Origin: CAZICM01 sp964537685
GTDB taxonomy: Bacteria > Myxococcota_A > Polyangia > Polyangiales > Polyangiaceae
Assembly: GCA_964537685.1 (NCBI GenBank)
Contig: CAZICM010000007.1
Span: forward strand, 62,001 to 126,000
Length of the DNA: 64,000 nt
Direction: 5' to 3'
The translations under genes and the position numbers were made by a program. Positions 39,301 to 47,650 of the stretch are shown here, in pieces (the stretch's first letter is position 1; every line of letters starts with the position of its first letter). Under the pieces are notes generated by a model. That model worked only from the letters and a program-made list of their open reading frames with translations, ran no database searches and was not told the DNA's origin.

Positions 39301-39805
39301 ATGGGATCATATTCAAAATGCCCTAGCCAATGCGCGCGGCCGCGTTCTCGTTCTGCTCGATGCATGCCATTCAGGCCATGTGAGCACCGATATTGTCGTC
39401 CCCAATGAAGCCTTGGCCCGGGAGCTTTCGGTGCGGGGCCGGGCGGGCGTATTGGTCTTTGCCGCGGCCAGAGGCTCGCAATTGAGTTACGAAGTGCCGC
39501 CCTCGGGAATATCTGCATCCGCATCATTCCGCGGCTTGGAGCTGGCCTTGGAAGGCAAAGACAGGCCCACAGCCGCACTTACGCCCAGTCTCGCGGGAGG
39601 CCACGGCCTATTCACCAGCGCCCTACTTGAAGCCCTCGCCGGCAACGCGCCCGATCGCGATCGAAGCGGCGCCATTGAAATCGGAGAGTTCACCGATTTC
39701 GTCACCTTCCGCGTAAAAAGCATCACCCAAGGCGCGCAAACCCCATGGATTGCAAGGCGCGAGATCTTTGGCGACTTCGTCCTTGCACCCCGGCGCGGCC
39801 CTTGA
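36362..39805 (+). CDS. WD40-repeat lipoprotein with a C-terminal caspase-like protease
   Basis: A 1,147-residue protein from the ATG at 36362 (TTG 36341 and ATG 36347 are less likely). The signal peptide ends at a probable lipobox LGSC. Residues about 70-800 form WD40-like beta-propeller blades (e.g. GTVRIWDTQTG). Residues about 865-1140 are a peptidase C14 domain: LWIISIGVSEYP, catalytic His in FFAGHG (about H951) and catalytic Cys in LLDACHSG (about C1002). Metacaspase-type proteases usually cut after Arg/Lys or Asp; specificity is not evident here. WD40 plus caspase is known in bacteria, but lipid anchoring to the envelope is unusual. Confidence 0.88.
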   Translation: MKYRGLNACLIRCAFLWLGSCASAPAELGSSSAHQRAQNATPPVVDLRTPPPSCPNPPPPSSRTAEQPVFIVQQHHSRPILRAALSGNGRILATAAFDGTVRIWDTQTGLLLRRILTEGNFSNISISNLGNTLVYYAPDATAGGQTVIAAVDLGSNAPPRPFTQYGEFKVFPDGKTVAVGLTNLSIYDVKTGAVLRELPLGLQKNHIVLSLALDPEGKRIALSAPGEIIVIDVQSFQISSRFPLPALSGPMDHARELSFAGDQLIARNTAGIIHIINPKGGTPATRLAGTFLAHASANDRIFTIDQNNKPAAWDAKTGISLPFSAADPRAVHLIAASADGSTLALITADQVNGNAIALQDGFNMSHIRTIESPPAHLRALALHPSGTQFATGSQINTMARWNLASGELMQLAPFGESSPIECISYDGNGKQIAWSLPSSYFVRVRENNRGKMIRQWRPHGDQFVRFSGFLPNSSELITVAQDGSALAWNLGGPLPPVPPKRPIRNADIEKPAGVRPIGSFGKPVRRGAMSSDGKLIALDDNSGLLGVLEADTGKVRWTAQAITHTAFDASRFIAFSPDNRKVLLSGIDLLPNDRKMPTLTPTLRAFDAATGALLATEKPQTTGPMAGRGNTIVLGGYRPILLDAQTLARKASIASIDREVTAVAAHPTRDLFLLSGDGGSTWIVSAQNAKVNAIMVAASGGDFMTSTPEGAFLSSLDGARNAAWAFNGPLEGFAFEQFASQFDKPDYVRKRIFDIAGESAEPLAEVSRPPRLEFESLPSASTTDETATLKAKVSSPKRVERVRAFVNGRPAADQLVCTNDTTIELNVPLQAGRNRIGLIAYDAAGFASNPMYTDVVTTSPKLQKPDLWIISIGVSEYPNLLPEQQLDFADDDAGAIASLLSQKAGENRPFNAVHRSVLLNSQVTVDSVKDAIAKLSTMKPDDLAVLFFAGHGLRLPQGNMVFLTSQASMEPQSAQLHGIGWDHIQNALANARGRVLVLLDACHSGHVSTDIVVPNEALARELSVRGRAGVLVFAAARGSQLSYEVPPSGISASASFRGLELALEGKDRPTAALTPSLAGGHGLFTSALLEALAGNAPDRDRSGAIEIGEFTDFVTFRVKSITQGAQTPWIARREIFGDFVLAPRRGP

Positions 39806-39911
39806 TTCAGCCCAATATTCATTAAGAAATATTCATTAAGAAGTAGACAAGCCCATGCGAAGCCCTCTAGCCTAAATGCCACTGAGCACGGCTCTGCGCT
39901 TCAATTCGATC

Positions 39912-39916
39912 GGAGG
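39912..39916 (+). promoter_or_regulatory. Shine-Dalgarno of the MopE-like lipoprotein gene
   Basis: GGAGG ends 8 bases before the ATG at 39925, fixing the start at the lipoprotein signal peptide. Confidence 0.75.
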
Positions 39917-39924
39917 TTTGGCCA

Positions 39925-41535
39925 ATGTTATCTTTATCTTCCCTTCGGCGGCCCATCGGCAAGAACCGATTGTTGCTCCTATTGTTTTTCGGCGCAGCTC
40001 TTTCGGTTTCAGCCTGTGCGGCGGGCACAACGGACGACGCCGATTCCAATGGCGAAACCGGCACCAATACGACCGGCACGGGAGGCAATAATGGCGCCGG
40101 AGGCGGAAACGGAGGCGCGGGCGGTTCCTCTTGTGTTCCGTCGGATGAACAATGCGATGGCGCCGATAACAACTGTGATGGCCAAGTTGACGAGGGCTGT
40201 GCATGCATCGGCGGTGAAACCCAGGATTGTTATTCAGGCCCCGACGGAACCGAAGGCGTAGGCCCCTGCGCGCCTGGCACCCAAACCTGCGACGCCTCGG
40301 GAAAATGGGGCCCCTGTGAGGGCGAGATCATCCCTATCACAGAATCTTGCAATGCGATCGACGACGATTGCAACGGATTGGCTGACGACAATTTAGGCAC
40401 CTCAACCTGCGGCGTCGGCGAATGCCAGGTCACAGTCAATAATTGTGAAAATGGTGCTCCCCAGGTATGCAAAGCCCTTCAGCCCACGCTCGAAGTCTGC
40501 GACGGAAAAGACAATAACTGCAATCAGCTCACCGACGAAGCCGATCCAAATCTCAATCAAGTCTGCGACACCGGATTGCTTGGCGCATGCTCGGCCGGAA
40601 AAACCCAATGCGTTGGGGCCGCCCCCGCCTGTGTGCCCGACTTCATGCCATCTCCGGAAATATGCGATGCAATTGATAATGATTGCAATGGTATTGTAGA
40701 CGACGCGCCGGGCACGGGCGTTCCCTGCACGACCGGCCTGCCTGGAGCCTGCTCGGCGGGACACACGGCCTGCGTCGGAAATTCTATCGATTGCGCCCCC
40801 AATTCGCCTCCCATTCCCGAGATCTGCGACGGATTGGATAATGATTGTAATGATCAAATCGACGAAGGAAATCCCGAAGGCGGAGCCGGCTGCAATACGG
40901 GTCAGCCCGGAGGATGCTCTGCTGGTATCATGCAATGCATTAACGGCGGATTGGTATGCAGTGCGGTCGGAATGGCAGGCCAAGAAGTCTGCAACGGCGC
41001 CGACGACAATTGCGACGGTGCCGTAGACGAAGGGAATCCCGGCGGAGGCGCCGCTTGTGGAACGGGACAGCTTGGGGTTTGCGCGGCGGGCACAACGGTA
41101 TGTTCGGGCGGCAAAATCCATTGCAACCAATCCGTACCGGCCGGCGCAGAGGTATGCAATGATGGCTTAGATAATGATTGTAATGGTGCTATTGATAATG
41201 GCTGTGCATCCGCTTGTGCGCACAACAAATGCGTCACGGGTGTTGCGCTCGCAAGCAATTGCGAACCCTGCGTAACCCAGGTTTGCGCGGTCGATCCCTT
41301 TTGCTGCACGACGAGCTGGGACAGCATTTGCGTCGGTGAAGTCACAAGCGTTTGCGGGATTTCCTGCGGTGTGGCCTGTGCCCACAATAAATGCATCACG
41401 GGCGTCGCGCTGAATCCCAATTGCGATCCTTGCGTGAATACGGTGTGCACCTTTGATTCGTACTGCTGCACGACCGCTTGGGATAGCTTGTGCGTGAGTG
41501 AAGTAACGACGTATTGCGGAATTATTTGTCCCTAG
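39925..41535 (+). CDS. MopE-like Cys-rich lipoprotein with a duplicated C-terminal module
   Basis: A 536-residue protein. The signal peptide (NRLLLLLFFGAALSVSAC) ends at lipobox VSAC, followed by a Thr/Gly/Asn-rich linker to about residue 70. About eight MopE-like units (about 70-430) carry DNNCDG/DNDCNG motifs with two or more Cys each; such units bind metal in MopE. The C-terminus is two near-identical ~55-residue modules with HNKC(V/I)TGVAL, (E/D)PCV, FCCT/YCCT, a WDS motif and a spaced VC/YC pair. This module is seen in other myxobacterial surface proteins. It ends 3 bases before the convergent hcp stop. Role unknown; metal capture or adhesion is likely. Confidence 0.83.
   Translation: MLSLSSLRRPIGKNRLLLLLFFGAALSVSACAAGTTDDADSNGETGTNTTGTGGNNGAGGGNGGAGGSSCVPSDEQCDGADNNCDGQVDEGCACIGGETQDCYSGPDGTEGVGPCAPGTQTCDASGKWGPCEGEIIPITESCNAIDDDCNGLADDNLGTSTCGVGECQVTVNNCENGAPQVCKALQPTLEVCDGKDNNCNQLTDEADPNLNQVCDTGLLGACSAGKTQCVGAAPACVPDFMPSPEICDAIDNDCNGIVDDAPGTGVPCTTGLPGACSAGHTACVGNSIDCAPNSPPIPEICDGLDNDCNDQIDEGNPEGGAGCNTGQPGGCSAGIMQCINGGLVCSAVGMAGQEVCNGADDNCDGAVDEGNPGGGAACGTGQLGVCAAGTTVCSGGKIHCNQSVPAGAEVCNDGLDNDCNGAIDNGCASACAHNKCVTGVALASNCEPCVTQVCAVDPFCCTTSWDSICVGEVTSVCGISCGVACAHNKCITGVALNPNCDPCVNTVCTFDSYCCTTAWDSLCVSEVTTYCGIICP
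41215..41535 (+). repeat. Twin Cys-rich C-terminal modules
   Basis: Two tandem copies of about 53 codons, with each Cys and the CCTT(S/A)WDS core conserved but many silent and conservative differences. This points to an old duplication kept under selection. Confidence 0.7.
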
Positions 41536-41538
41536 AAT

Positions 41539-42915
41539 CTATTCGGCCGCGGCGGGCTGCATCACCGCCATAACGTCGGCCTTTCCATCGCTGCCGATCG
41601 GTTTGAGATCAAACTTCTCCTGAAGAATACGCAGCACATTGGGTGTCACGAATGCAGGCAAATTCGGGCCGATCCGAATGCCCTTCACGCCCAGGTGCAG
41701 CAGCGTCAAGAGCACGGCCACCGCCTTTTGCTCAAACCATGAAATCACCAGCGTCAGCGGCAAATCGTTTACCCCGCAATTAAATGCCTGGCTCAGCGCA
41801 AGAGCAATTTGAATGGCGCCATAGGTGTCATTGCATTGGCCGATATCCAACAGCCTCGGCAACCCAGCCACCGTGCCATAGTCATGGCCCAAAATGCGGT
41901 ATTTGCCGCAGCCAAGCGTCAGAATAATGCTGTCATTCGGCGCTTCGTGCGCGAATTCCGTGTAGTAATTGCGCCCGTGCTCCGCACCGTCGCAGCCGCC
42001 AATAACAAAGAATCGCTTTACATCACCGTTTTTTACCGCCGAAACGACTTCATTCGCCAATCCCAATATCGTTGTGTAGTGATATCCCGCGTGCATTTGG
42101 TGAAGAGGCGTGGGCTGCAAGGAGCCAATTTCACGAGCACGTTTGATAACTTCACTAAAATCATCGTTATGGATGGCTTTGGCGCCAGGAACACCGGTGC
42201 TGCGCATGGTAAATAGGCGATCGAGATAGGTGTTGCCCGGCCTCGGAACGAGCACGCAATTGGTCGTCGCTACGATCGGACCTCCGAAATGCTCAAACTC
42301 GCCGCGCTGCTTTTGCCATGGTCCGCCGTAATGGCCGACGAGATGCGGATAGGCCCGAAGCCCCGAATACATATGGCCGGGAAGCATTTCGCCGTGGGTG
42401 TAGACTTTGATTCCCGTGTCTTTGGTTTGCTCGAGCAGGTTTTTTAAATCCATTAAATCGTGGCCGGTAACCAAAATGCCCGGCCCTTCTTGAATGCCTT
42501 CGGTTACGGGCACGGGCACGGGCGCGCCCATCCGATCCAAATGACCATCGTTGAGCATTTGCATAACGCGCAAATTCATTCGGCCGCATTCGAGCACCAT
42601 GGAAAGCAGGCTTTCCGGGTCGAAATTCACATTGGTCATCGTCGCGAAGAGCGCTTCTTCGATAAATGCTTCGACCTCGGTATCGGTCTGTCCAAGCCTG
42701 CGGGCGTGCGCCTTATAGGCGGCCATTCCCTTTAGGCCATACAACAATATCTTTTGTAATGATTCGACATCTGGATCTTTGCCGCATACCCCTTTGTCGG
42801 TGCAACCCGTTCCATGAGAGGTTTGTTCGCATTGATCGCAAAACATTGGCAGGCGTGCGTGGGTGTGTTCCATGATGGGCGCCCCATTCGCACAAGGCAT
42901 GCCAATCTCAACCAT
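41539..42915 (-). CDS. hcp: Hybrid cluster protein (hydroxylamine reductase), short class III-like form
   Basis: A 458-residue Fe-S enzyme that reduces nitric oxide or hydroxylamine. The N-terminal cluster motif is MFCDQCEQ...C-x5-C, pattern C-x2-C-x8-C-x5-C. Hybrid-cluster ligands sit in VTGHDLMDLK, THGEMLPGH, ATTNCVLVP, TLGCGKYRI and DIGQCNDTY. Typical class I and II enzymes have ~540-550 residues; this one lacks most of the second helical domain, as in class III proteins. The start is uncertain: ATG 42915, 42873 or 42846 (just before FCDQC) are all in frame. A 174-base gap upstream may hold its promoter. Confidence 0.92.
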   Translation of the reverse strand: MVEIGMPCANGAPIMEHTHARLPMFCDQCEQTSHGTGCTDKGVCGKDPDVESLQKILLYGLKGMAAYKAHARRLGQTDTEVEAFIEEALFATMTNVNFDPESLLSMVLECGRMNLRVMQMLNDGHLDRMGAPVPVPVTEGIQEGPGILVTGHDLMDLKNLLEQTKDTGIKVYTHGEMLPGHMYSGLRAYPHLVGHYGGPWQKQRGEFEHFGGPIVATTNCVLVPRPGNTYLDRLFTMRSTGVPGAKAIHNDDFSEVIKRAREIGSLQPTPLHQMHAGYHYTTILGLANEVVSAVKNGDVKRFFVIGGCDGAEHGRNYYTEFAHEAPNDSIILTLGCGKYRILGHDYGTVAGLPRLLDIGQCNDTYGAIQIALALSQAFNCGVNDLPLTLVISWFEQKAVAVLLTLLHLGVKGIRIGPNLPAFVTPNVLRILQEKFDLKPIGSDGKADVMAVMQPAAAE

Positions 42916-42962
42916 TCAGCGCTCTATTTTTCGCTTTTTTTTGTCGGACCATTAAAGTTAGG

Positions 42963-42979
42963 TAAAGAATGCATATTTA
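42963..42979 (-). promoter_or_regulatory. ATGCAT-centred near-palindrome upstream of hcp
   Basis: The sequence around 42969-42974 (ATGCAT) reads AATGCAT on one strand and TATGCATT on the other. It resembles a half-site of the nitric-oxide regulator NsrR (family motif contains ATGCATTT). It is ~50 bases upstream of the hcp start and could be an operator; on this evidence it is weak. Confidence 0.25.
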
Positions 42980-43089
42980 CGCGAGCCTCTCATCCGATCG
43001 AATTGGAGCGGGCCGTTGATGAATGGGAGATCGAGTGTGGGACAGACGAATGGAATGCGCGGGAAGCGCAAGTCTTGCGCAGAGGCGTG

Positions 43090-44571
43090 TTAAGCCGGGG
43101 CAGACTTGGCTTTTAATGCCTGGGCGTACAGGTTTTTACCTTCGAGCAGCGCATCAATTGCGGCATCCCGATCGCCCGCAAGCGCTGCGCTCCACCCATG
43201 CCGGATAAGCTCCGCGCCCAAGTCCTGCGATGCCGAGGAATCGCGCAGAAGAGCCGCCCAGCGAAGGGTTTTTACGGCGAGCTCCGCGCGTCCCGCGCCC
43301 CGGAGCAAGGCTCCAAATTGAGCCATTGAAATCGAGGCCGCAGGGGGCGGCACACCGGGCGCGCACAGCATGCGTTCGACCGCGGAAAGAGCCGCCGCGC
43401 GAAGCCCAGGATGCTTGGTCCATAAGGCCAAGGCCAGCGCCGCCCAAAAGGGAACGGGGGCCTCGCCCATGGTTTTTACAAGCAGGGGCGTGGCCAATCC
43501 AATCGATTTTATTGCATCGTCGATATTTTCAGCGCGCAATGCGGCAACGATATCCAATGCGAGCCATGAAAGAGCGAGTTCTGTGCGGGTTTGAATGACG
43601 GCCCGAATTTCCTCGGCGGACACCGAAGCGATGAGCACGGCGCCCTCCGCCATCGCCTTGGCGCGGCAGAGCAGGCCATAGCTTTCGGGAGCAGCCTGCG
43701 CCGCATCAAACAGTCGTTTGTCTTTATCGCCGCCCCGGGCCGCGGCAATGCGGACGAGCGCCGTGAGCCTGGCAAGCGCCGCGTCGCGCTGCTGCTCTTT
43801 AGGCCAATGCTTAAGTGTGGCGGCAATTCGATCGGCTTCAACAGCACTTAATGAATCGCCATAACGATCAGCATGTTTTGCCGCGGCCCGCATTGCGATT
43901 TCGGCGATTCCGGGACTGCCTTTGCGGGCGAGTTCTTCGAGGATTGAAATGCCGGATGCCCTTACAAAACGGCTGGATGCGAGCATGCGGGCGCCCGCGA
44001 TAATCAGCTTTTGGGAAGGCTGGGCAAGCTCGGGATCGAGCGCCTGAGCCAATTGAGCGGCTTCAGGCAGGGTATTGGGATCGAGGGCGAGCCTTTCGAT
44101 GCGGCGAATTTGGCAGGTGATGAAAATAGGCTGAGCGCCGGGCTCGGTGCCCGCTTTTTCGGCGGCCCGGGCGTAAAATGTGAGGGCGGAGGGGTCGCCC
44201 CGCTGCTCCAGGAGGCGGGCCATGAGATACAGTGTTTTGGCGGTGGGCTGGCGCTCGATTTCGGCTTTGCAGAGTTCGGCGGCGGCGGCGATATGACCGC
44301 GGCGGGCTAGGTTTTTGCAGTGGTCGATAATGGTTTCGGCATAAGCACCGGAGCCCATGACCGACCACCAAGGGCATATCTCGACAATCTGATTGATTTC
44401 TCCAATGGCAATGGCGCAGCGAATTGCGCCAAGTGCCGCGCGGGCCCGCGTATCCCGATCGACCATCAGCGTCGCGAGCTTGCGATAAGCTTTGAGGGCT
44501 ACGTTTGGACCGAAGGTCCGCTCGAGCCTTTCGGCACCCGCAATCGTGAGTTCATCAAAGGCATCGCTCAT
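43090..44571 (-). CDS. Helical-repeat protein of the Hsp70-like operon
   Basis: A 493-residue cytoplasmic protein with no signal peptide. Almost the whole length is Ala/Leu-rich helical repeats of TPR or SEL1-like character (e.g. ALKAYRKLATLMVDRDTRARAALGAI and ALTFYARAAEKAG). No catalytic motif was seen. It starts 8 bases after the Hsp70-like gene and is the last gene of that operon, so it probably works with the chaperone as a scaffold or client adaptor. Exact family not recognised. Confidence 0.7.
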   Translation of the reverse strand: MSDAFDELTIAGAERLERTFGPNVALKAYRKLATLMVDRDTRARAALGAIRCAIAIGEINQIVEICPWWSVMGSGAYAETIIDHCKNLARRGHIAAAAELCKAEIERQPTAKTLYLMARLLEQRGDPSALTFYARAAEKAGTEPGAQPIFITCQIRRIERLALDPNTLPEAAQLAQALDPELAQPSQKLIIAGARMLASSRFVRASGISILEELARKGSPGIAEIAMRAAAKHADRYGDSLSAVEADRIAATLKHWPKEQQRDAALARLTALVRIAAARGGDKDKRLFDAAQAAPESYGLLCRAKAMAEGAVLIASVSAEEIRAVIQTRTELALSWLALDIVAALRAENIDDAIKSIGLATPLLVKTMGEAPVPFWAALALALWTKHPGLRAAALSAVERMLCAPGVPPPAASISMAQFGALLRGAGRAELAVKTLRWAALLRDSSASQDLGAELIRHGWSAALAGDRDAAIDALLEGKNLYAQALKAKSAPA

Positions 44572-44579
44572 CGGAGGAA

Positions 44580-47165
44580 TTAATTGCCGCCGCGCTCGGT
44601 GACCAGACCCAGCGAGGGAATACGTTCGAGTGCGCTATCAATACGGCTAATTTCGGAGCTCATGGTCTCGAGCTTGCGCCTGACTTCAGCCGTATCGCTG
44701 CCTTCTTCCACCTTGAGCTTGGAATGAGGAGCGAGAACTTTCTCGCGCAGCGAGGAAAGCAGCCTATCCCGTTCCGCCAATTGCATGGCTTTGACGTCAT
44801 CGGTGGCCGAAGGAACAAAATCCAAGAGAGCGGCCTCAATACGTTTGGCATAAAGCCCAACACTTGCATATCGCCGGGTAATATAGGCCGGATCGTCGAG
44901 GCGCATATTGGAAAACTCTTCCTGCGAAGCTGTTTCATAGAGCGCGAGCACTTCGTTGTACACGCGCCTCCACGCGCCCGCGTCGCCCGCCTCATAGGCC
45001 GCCATGGCCCTCACTTGAATGTCGTTGATGCGATTGTCCCAGGCCACGCGGTCCATGCCCATTAAAATGCCGCTCGATCGGTATACGACGCGGCGCAAAT
45101 CATCGAGTTCGCTTTCAAATCGATGCATTGGAGGCACGAGGGTTTCGCTCGGACCTCCTTTGAATTCATCGACCAATCTCTTCAATCGTTCACAGAGGGC
45201 GGTGAGTTTGTCGGGATCGGTCGCGATGACTTCGCGTATGCCTGCCATTAAGGTATCGGCCTCGCGCCGGTAAGCCTGCCCCATCGAACCCCAGAGCGAA
45301 CGGCTAATGCCTTCGGCGTCCTCGAGGAGCACTTCGACGCTTCCGCGCGGATCGAATTGAGCTTCGCGGGGCGGCTCGACCGATGCCCAGAGTTCTTGGC
45401 CGGCCACGACGGCGCGGGCCTCCATGCGCATGGCTTCATCGCAGCGGATGGTCAATTCGACAGGCGTGCCCACGGCCAATTCTTTCGGCACGTTGAGCAA
45501 TAATGTTTTAATGGGCAGCCTATTTTGGAGCAGGCGCAAAACCACGGCGCCGCTTTGATCGGCTGTGAAGAAGCGGTGCGCCGTTTCGGCGGGCAATCCT
45601 GTTCCCCGGGCAATCAAGACACGCCTATCGCGGCGGCCCGCGCGCAGCACTTCAAGCGCGATATCTTTTGCGACAACGCTGGGGCGGCTGAGCGAGCTTG
45701 CCCGGGGGCGGACATCTCCGCGATAAACCGCAAAAGGCAGTTCGGCGAGGCTGCGATCGCCGTCATTGCGCAAGGAAATGGCCACGCCGTTGTCGGGCTC
45801 GCCGCCGAGCGCTGTTTCCATGCGAATCAATGCATCGCGCTTTTCAGGAAGGGCGGCCCGGGCAAGTACCTCGTTTGAATTGGAAGAAATTACGATCTCT
45901 TTGCAACCTTCGGGTGCCTCTTCGACCTTCAATCCAATTTTGATTTTCGGCGATTGGGCAACCAGGGGCGTGGTGAATAAGACCTGGGCTTTTTTGGATG
46001 TATCGCCGATGCGGAAACCGCCGAGCTGGGCCGCATGGATGGCCGCGCCCAATGCGACGCAGGTATCGACTTCGTCCTGAAGGGGTTTGGCGCTCTTGCT
46101 CTTGGCGCAAATTTCCTCGGTGACGCGGCGTGCAACCAATGGAACGCGTGTCGAACCGCCCACGAGCACGACGTGATCGATTTCCGAAAGGCCAACGGAA
46201 GCCATTTCCTTGCTTCGCGCGAGCGCCCGGTGACAGCATTCAATCGTGGTATTTACCAAATCGTTAATCGATTTTTCATAGGTTTCACGGCCCACCTCGG
46301 CGTCGTAGGTAACATTTTCACCGTTTTTATCGTCAACAACATCGTGTTTAGATACGGGCACCACTTCCGAGGTGGATAGAAGTTCTTTGATTTCTTGCGC
46401 TAAATGAACAATACGAACGAATCTTCGGCGGTCATCTTCGTCATTTAAAATATCCAGGTCGAGAGCATAGCCGCGGGTGGCCATATCGGCGCGAAGGCGT
46501 TCGGCAAAGCGGCGATCGAAATCGTCTCCGCCCAGGTAATTGTCGCCGTCGATCGCGAGCACTTGGTATTCGCCGCCTACGCAGCGGAGAATGGAAACGT
46601 CGAAGGTGCCGCCGCCCAGGTCGTATATTAAAAAATTGCCGTCTCCCAAGCGGTTTTTCCATGTGTGATAAATGGCCGCGGCGGTGGGTTCCTGAAGAAT
46701 GCCAATGACGTTGAGCGCCGCAAGTTCGCCGGCGCGCCGCGTGGCTTCAACTTGAGGCGCGTCGAAATAAGCCGGAACGGTAATGACTGCCCGGTCGACG
46801 CGCACTTCAACCCCGGAAGGCGCCTTGGAGCTTAAATGCTCGCGCATCCGATCGCGCAATTCGCCTAAAATTTTCGATGAAACTTCCTCGGGCAGAAGTT
46901 CGTTCGGCCCTACGTGGACCTTCACCTGCTGACCCATTTTTCTTTTAATGGATTCTATGGGGCCCGGTGTGCGGCCGCGCCTTTGCCGCGCTGGATGTCC
47001 AACCAAATACGATGAGGTTTTAGGATCCCAGGCCACCGCCGAGGGAATGACCCTTCGGCCAAATCGATCGGCATAAATCAAAATGTCGCGCTCGGATGGG
47101 TCGAGGAGCGCGATTTCGGAGTTGGTTGTTCCAAGATCGATGCCGACGGAGCGGTCAATAAACAT
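44580..47165 (-). CDS. Extended Hsp70-like (DnaK-family) protein
   Basis: An 861-residue chaperone-like ATPase, versus ~640 for DnaK. The N-terminal ATPase domain (about 1-390) has all three nucleotide motifs: VGIDLGTTNSEIAL (phosphate 1), LIYDLGGGTFDVSIL (phosphate 2) and VVLVGGSTRVPLV (adenosine). The substrate-binding part (about 395-620) is diverged and seems to hold two beta-rich segments, and the last ~200 residues are helical. No EEVD-like tail. It starts 2 bases after the J-like gene. It is probably a dedicated, not housekeeping, chaperone. Confidence 0.88.
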   Translation of the reverse strand: MFIDRSVGIDLGTTNSEIALLDPSERDILIYADRFGRRVIPSAVAWDPKTSSYLVGHPARQRRGRTPGPIESIKRKMGQQVKVHVGPNELLPEEVSSKILGELRDRMREHLSSKAPSGVEVRVDRAVITVPAYFDAPQVEATRRAGELAALNVIGILQEPTAAAIYHTWKNRLGDGNFLIYDLGGGTFDVSILRCVGGEYQVLAIDGDNYLGGDDFDRRFAERLRADMATRGYALDLDILNDEDDRRRFVRIVHLAQEIKELLSTSEVVPVSKHDVVDDKNGENVTYDAEVGRETYEKSINDLVNTTIECCHRALARSKEMASVGLSEIDHVVLVGGSTRVPLVARRVTEEICAKSKSAKPLQDEVDTCVALGAAIHAAQLGGFRIGDTSKKAQVLFTTPLVAQSPKIKIGLKVEEAPEGCKEIVISSNSNEVLARAALPEKRDALIRMETALGGEPDNGVAISLRNDGDRSLAELPFAVYRGDVRPRASSLSRPSVVAKDIALEVLRAGRRDRRVLIARGTGLPAETAHRFFTADQSGAVVLRLLQNRLPIKTLLLNVPKELAVGTPVELTIRCDEAMRMEARAVVAGQELWASVEPPREAQFDPRGSVEVLLEDAEGISRSLWGSMGQAYRREADTLMAGIREVIATDPDKLTALCERLKRLVDEFKGGPSETLVPPMHRFESELDDLRRVVYRSSGILMGMDRVAWDNRINDIQVRAMAAYEAGDAGAWRRVYNEVLALYETASQEEFSNMRLDDPAYITRRYASVGLYAKRIEAALLDFVPSATDDVKAMQLAERDRLLSSLREKVLAPHSKLKVEEGSDTAEVRRKLETMSSEISRIDSALERIPSLGLVTERGGN

Positions 47166-47167
47166 GT

Positions 47168-47650
47168 TTAAACTCGCTTTAAAATAGGGTCTTCGTCCAG
47201 ACTGTCCGGAGGTTGTGATGCAAATGCTGTTCGGGAAATTTCTGTGCGGCGGGGTCCGATCAATTCGGAGCCTCCCAGAAGCGCGGCCGCCACGCTCGGG
47301 CGCACGGCGAGCTCGTTGAATCCAATTTCAGGCTTGCTTCCTAAGCCCTTTGATAATGAGGGCGGAGCGCCAAGCTCGGGCCGGCTTTCGGGATGAGCGC
47401 CAAATGCCGCGCGCAGCCTGCGCATCGGATGCATCGTTAATTCTTCCCACGCTGCTCTTAATTCGGTGCGCGCGGCTTCGTTATCCGATTCTTCGATGAG
47501 CTCGCGCAATCGTTCCGTAATGGCCCGCGGGCCCTGGCGGGGATCGATATCATAACGTTCAAATAGGTTTTTATATTGATGAGATTGAATCTCGGCAGCC
47601 GGCGGGCGCTGAGCTTCCCGCGATGCCGCTTTTGAAGTGCGGTCGCTCAT
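47168..47650 (-). CDS. Small J-domain-like protein, putative co-chaperone
   Basis: A 160-residue protein. Residues about 26-90 (YKNLFERYDIDPRQGP, LRELIEESDNEAARTELRAAWEEL, then a helix with PMRRLRAAFGAHP) resemble a degenerate J-domain: helices like those of DnaJ and a final DPxRR-like turn, but no HPD motif. The rest is low-complexity. It lies between the upstream TPR-like gene (ATGA overlap) and the Hsp70-like gene (2-base gap), the usual arrangement for a dedicated co-chaperone. Assignment rests on context and shape, so it is moderate. Confidence 0.6.
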   Translation of the reverse strand: MSDRTSKAASREAQRPPAAEIQSHQYKNLFERYDIDPRQGPRAITERLRELIEESDNEAARTELRAAWEELTMHPMRRLRAAFGAHPESRPELGAPPSLSKGLGSKPEIGFNELAVRPSVAAALLGGSELIGPRRTEISRTAFASQPPDSLDEDPILKRV

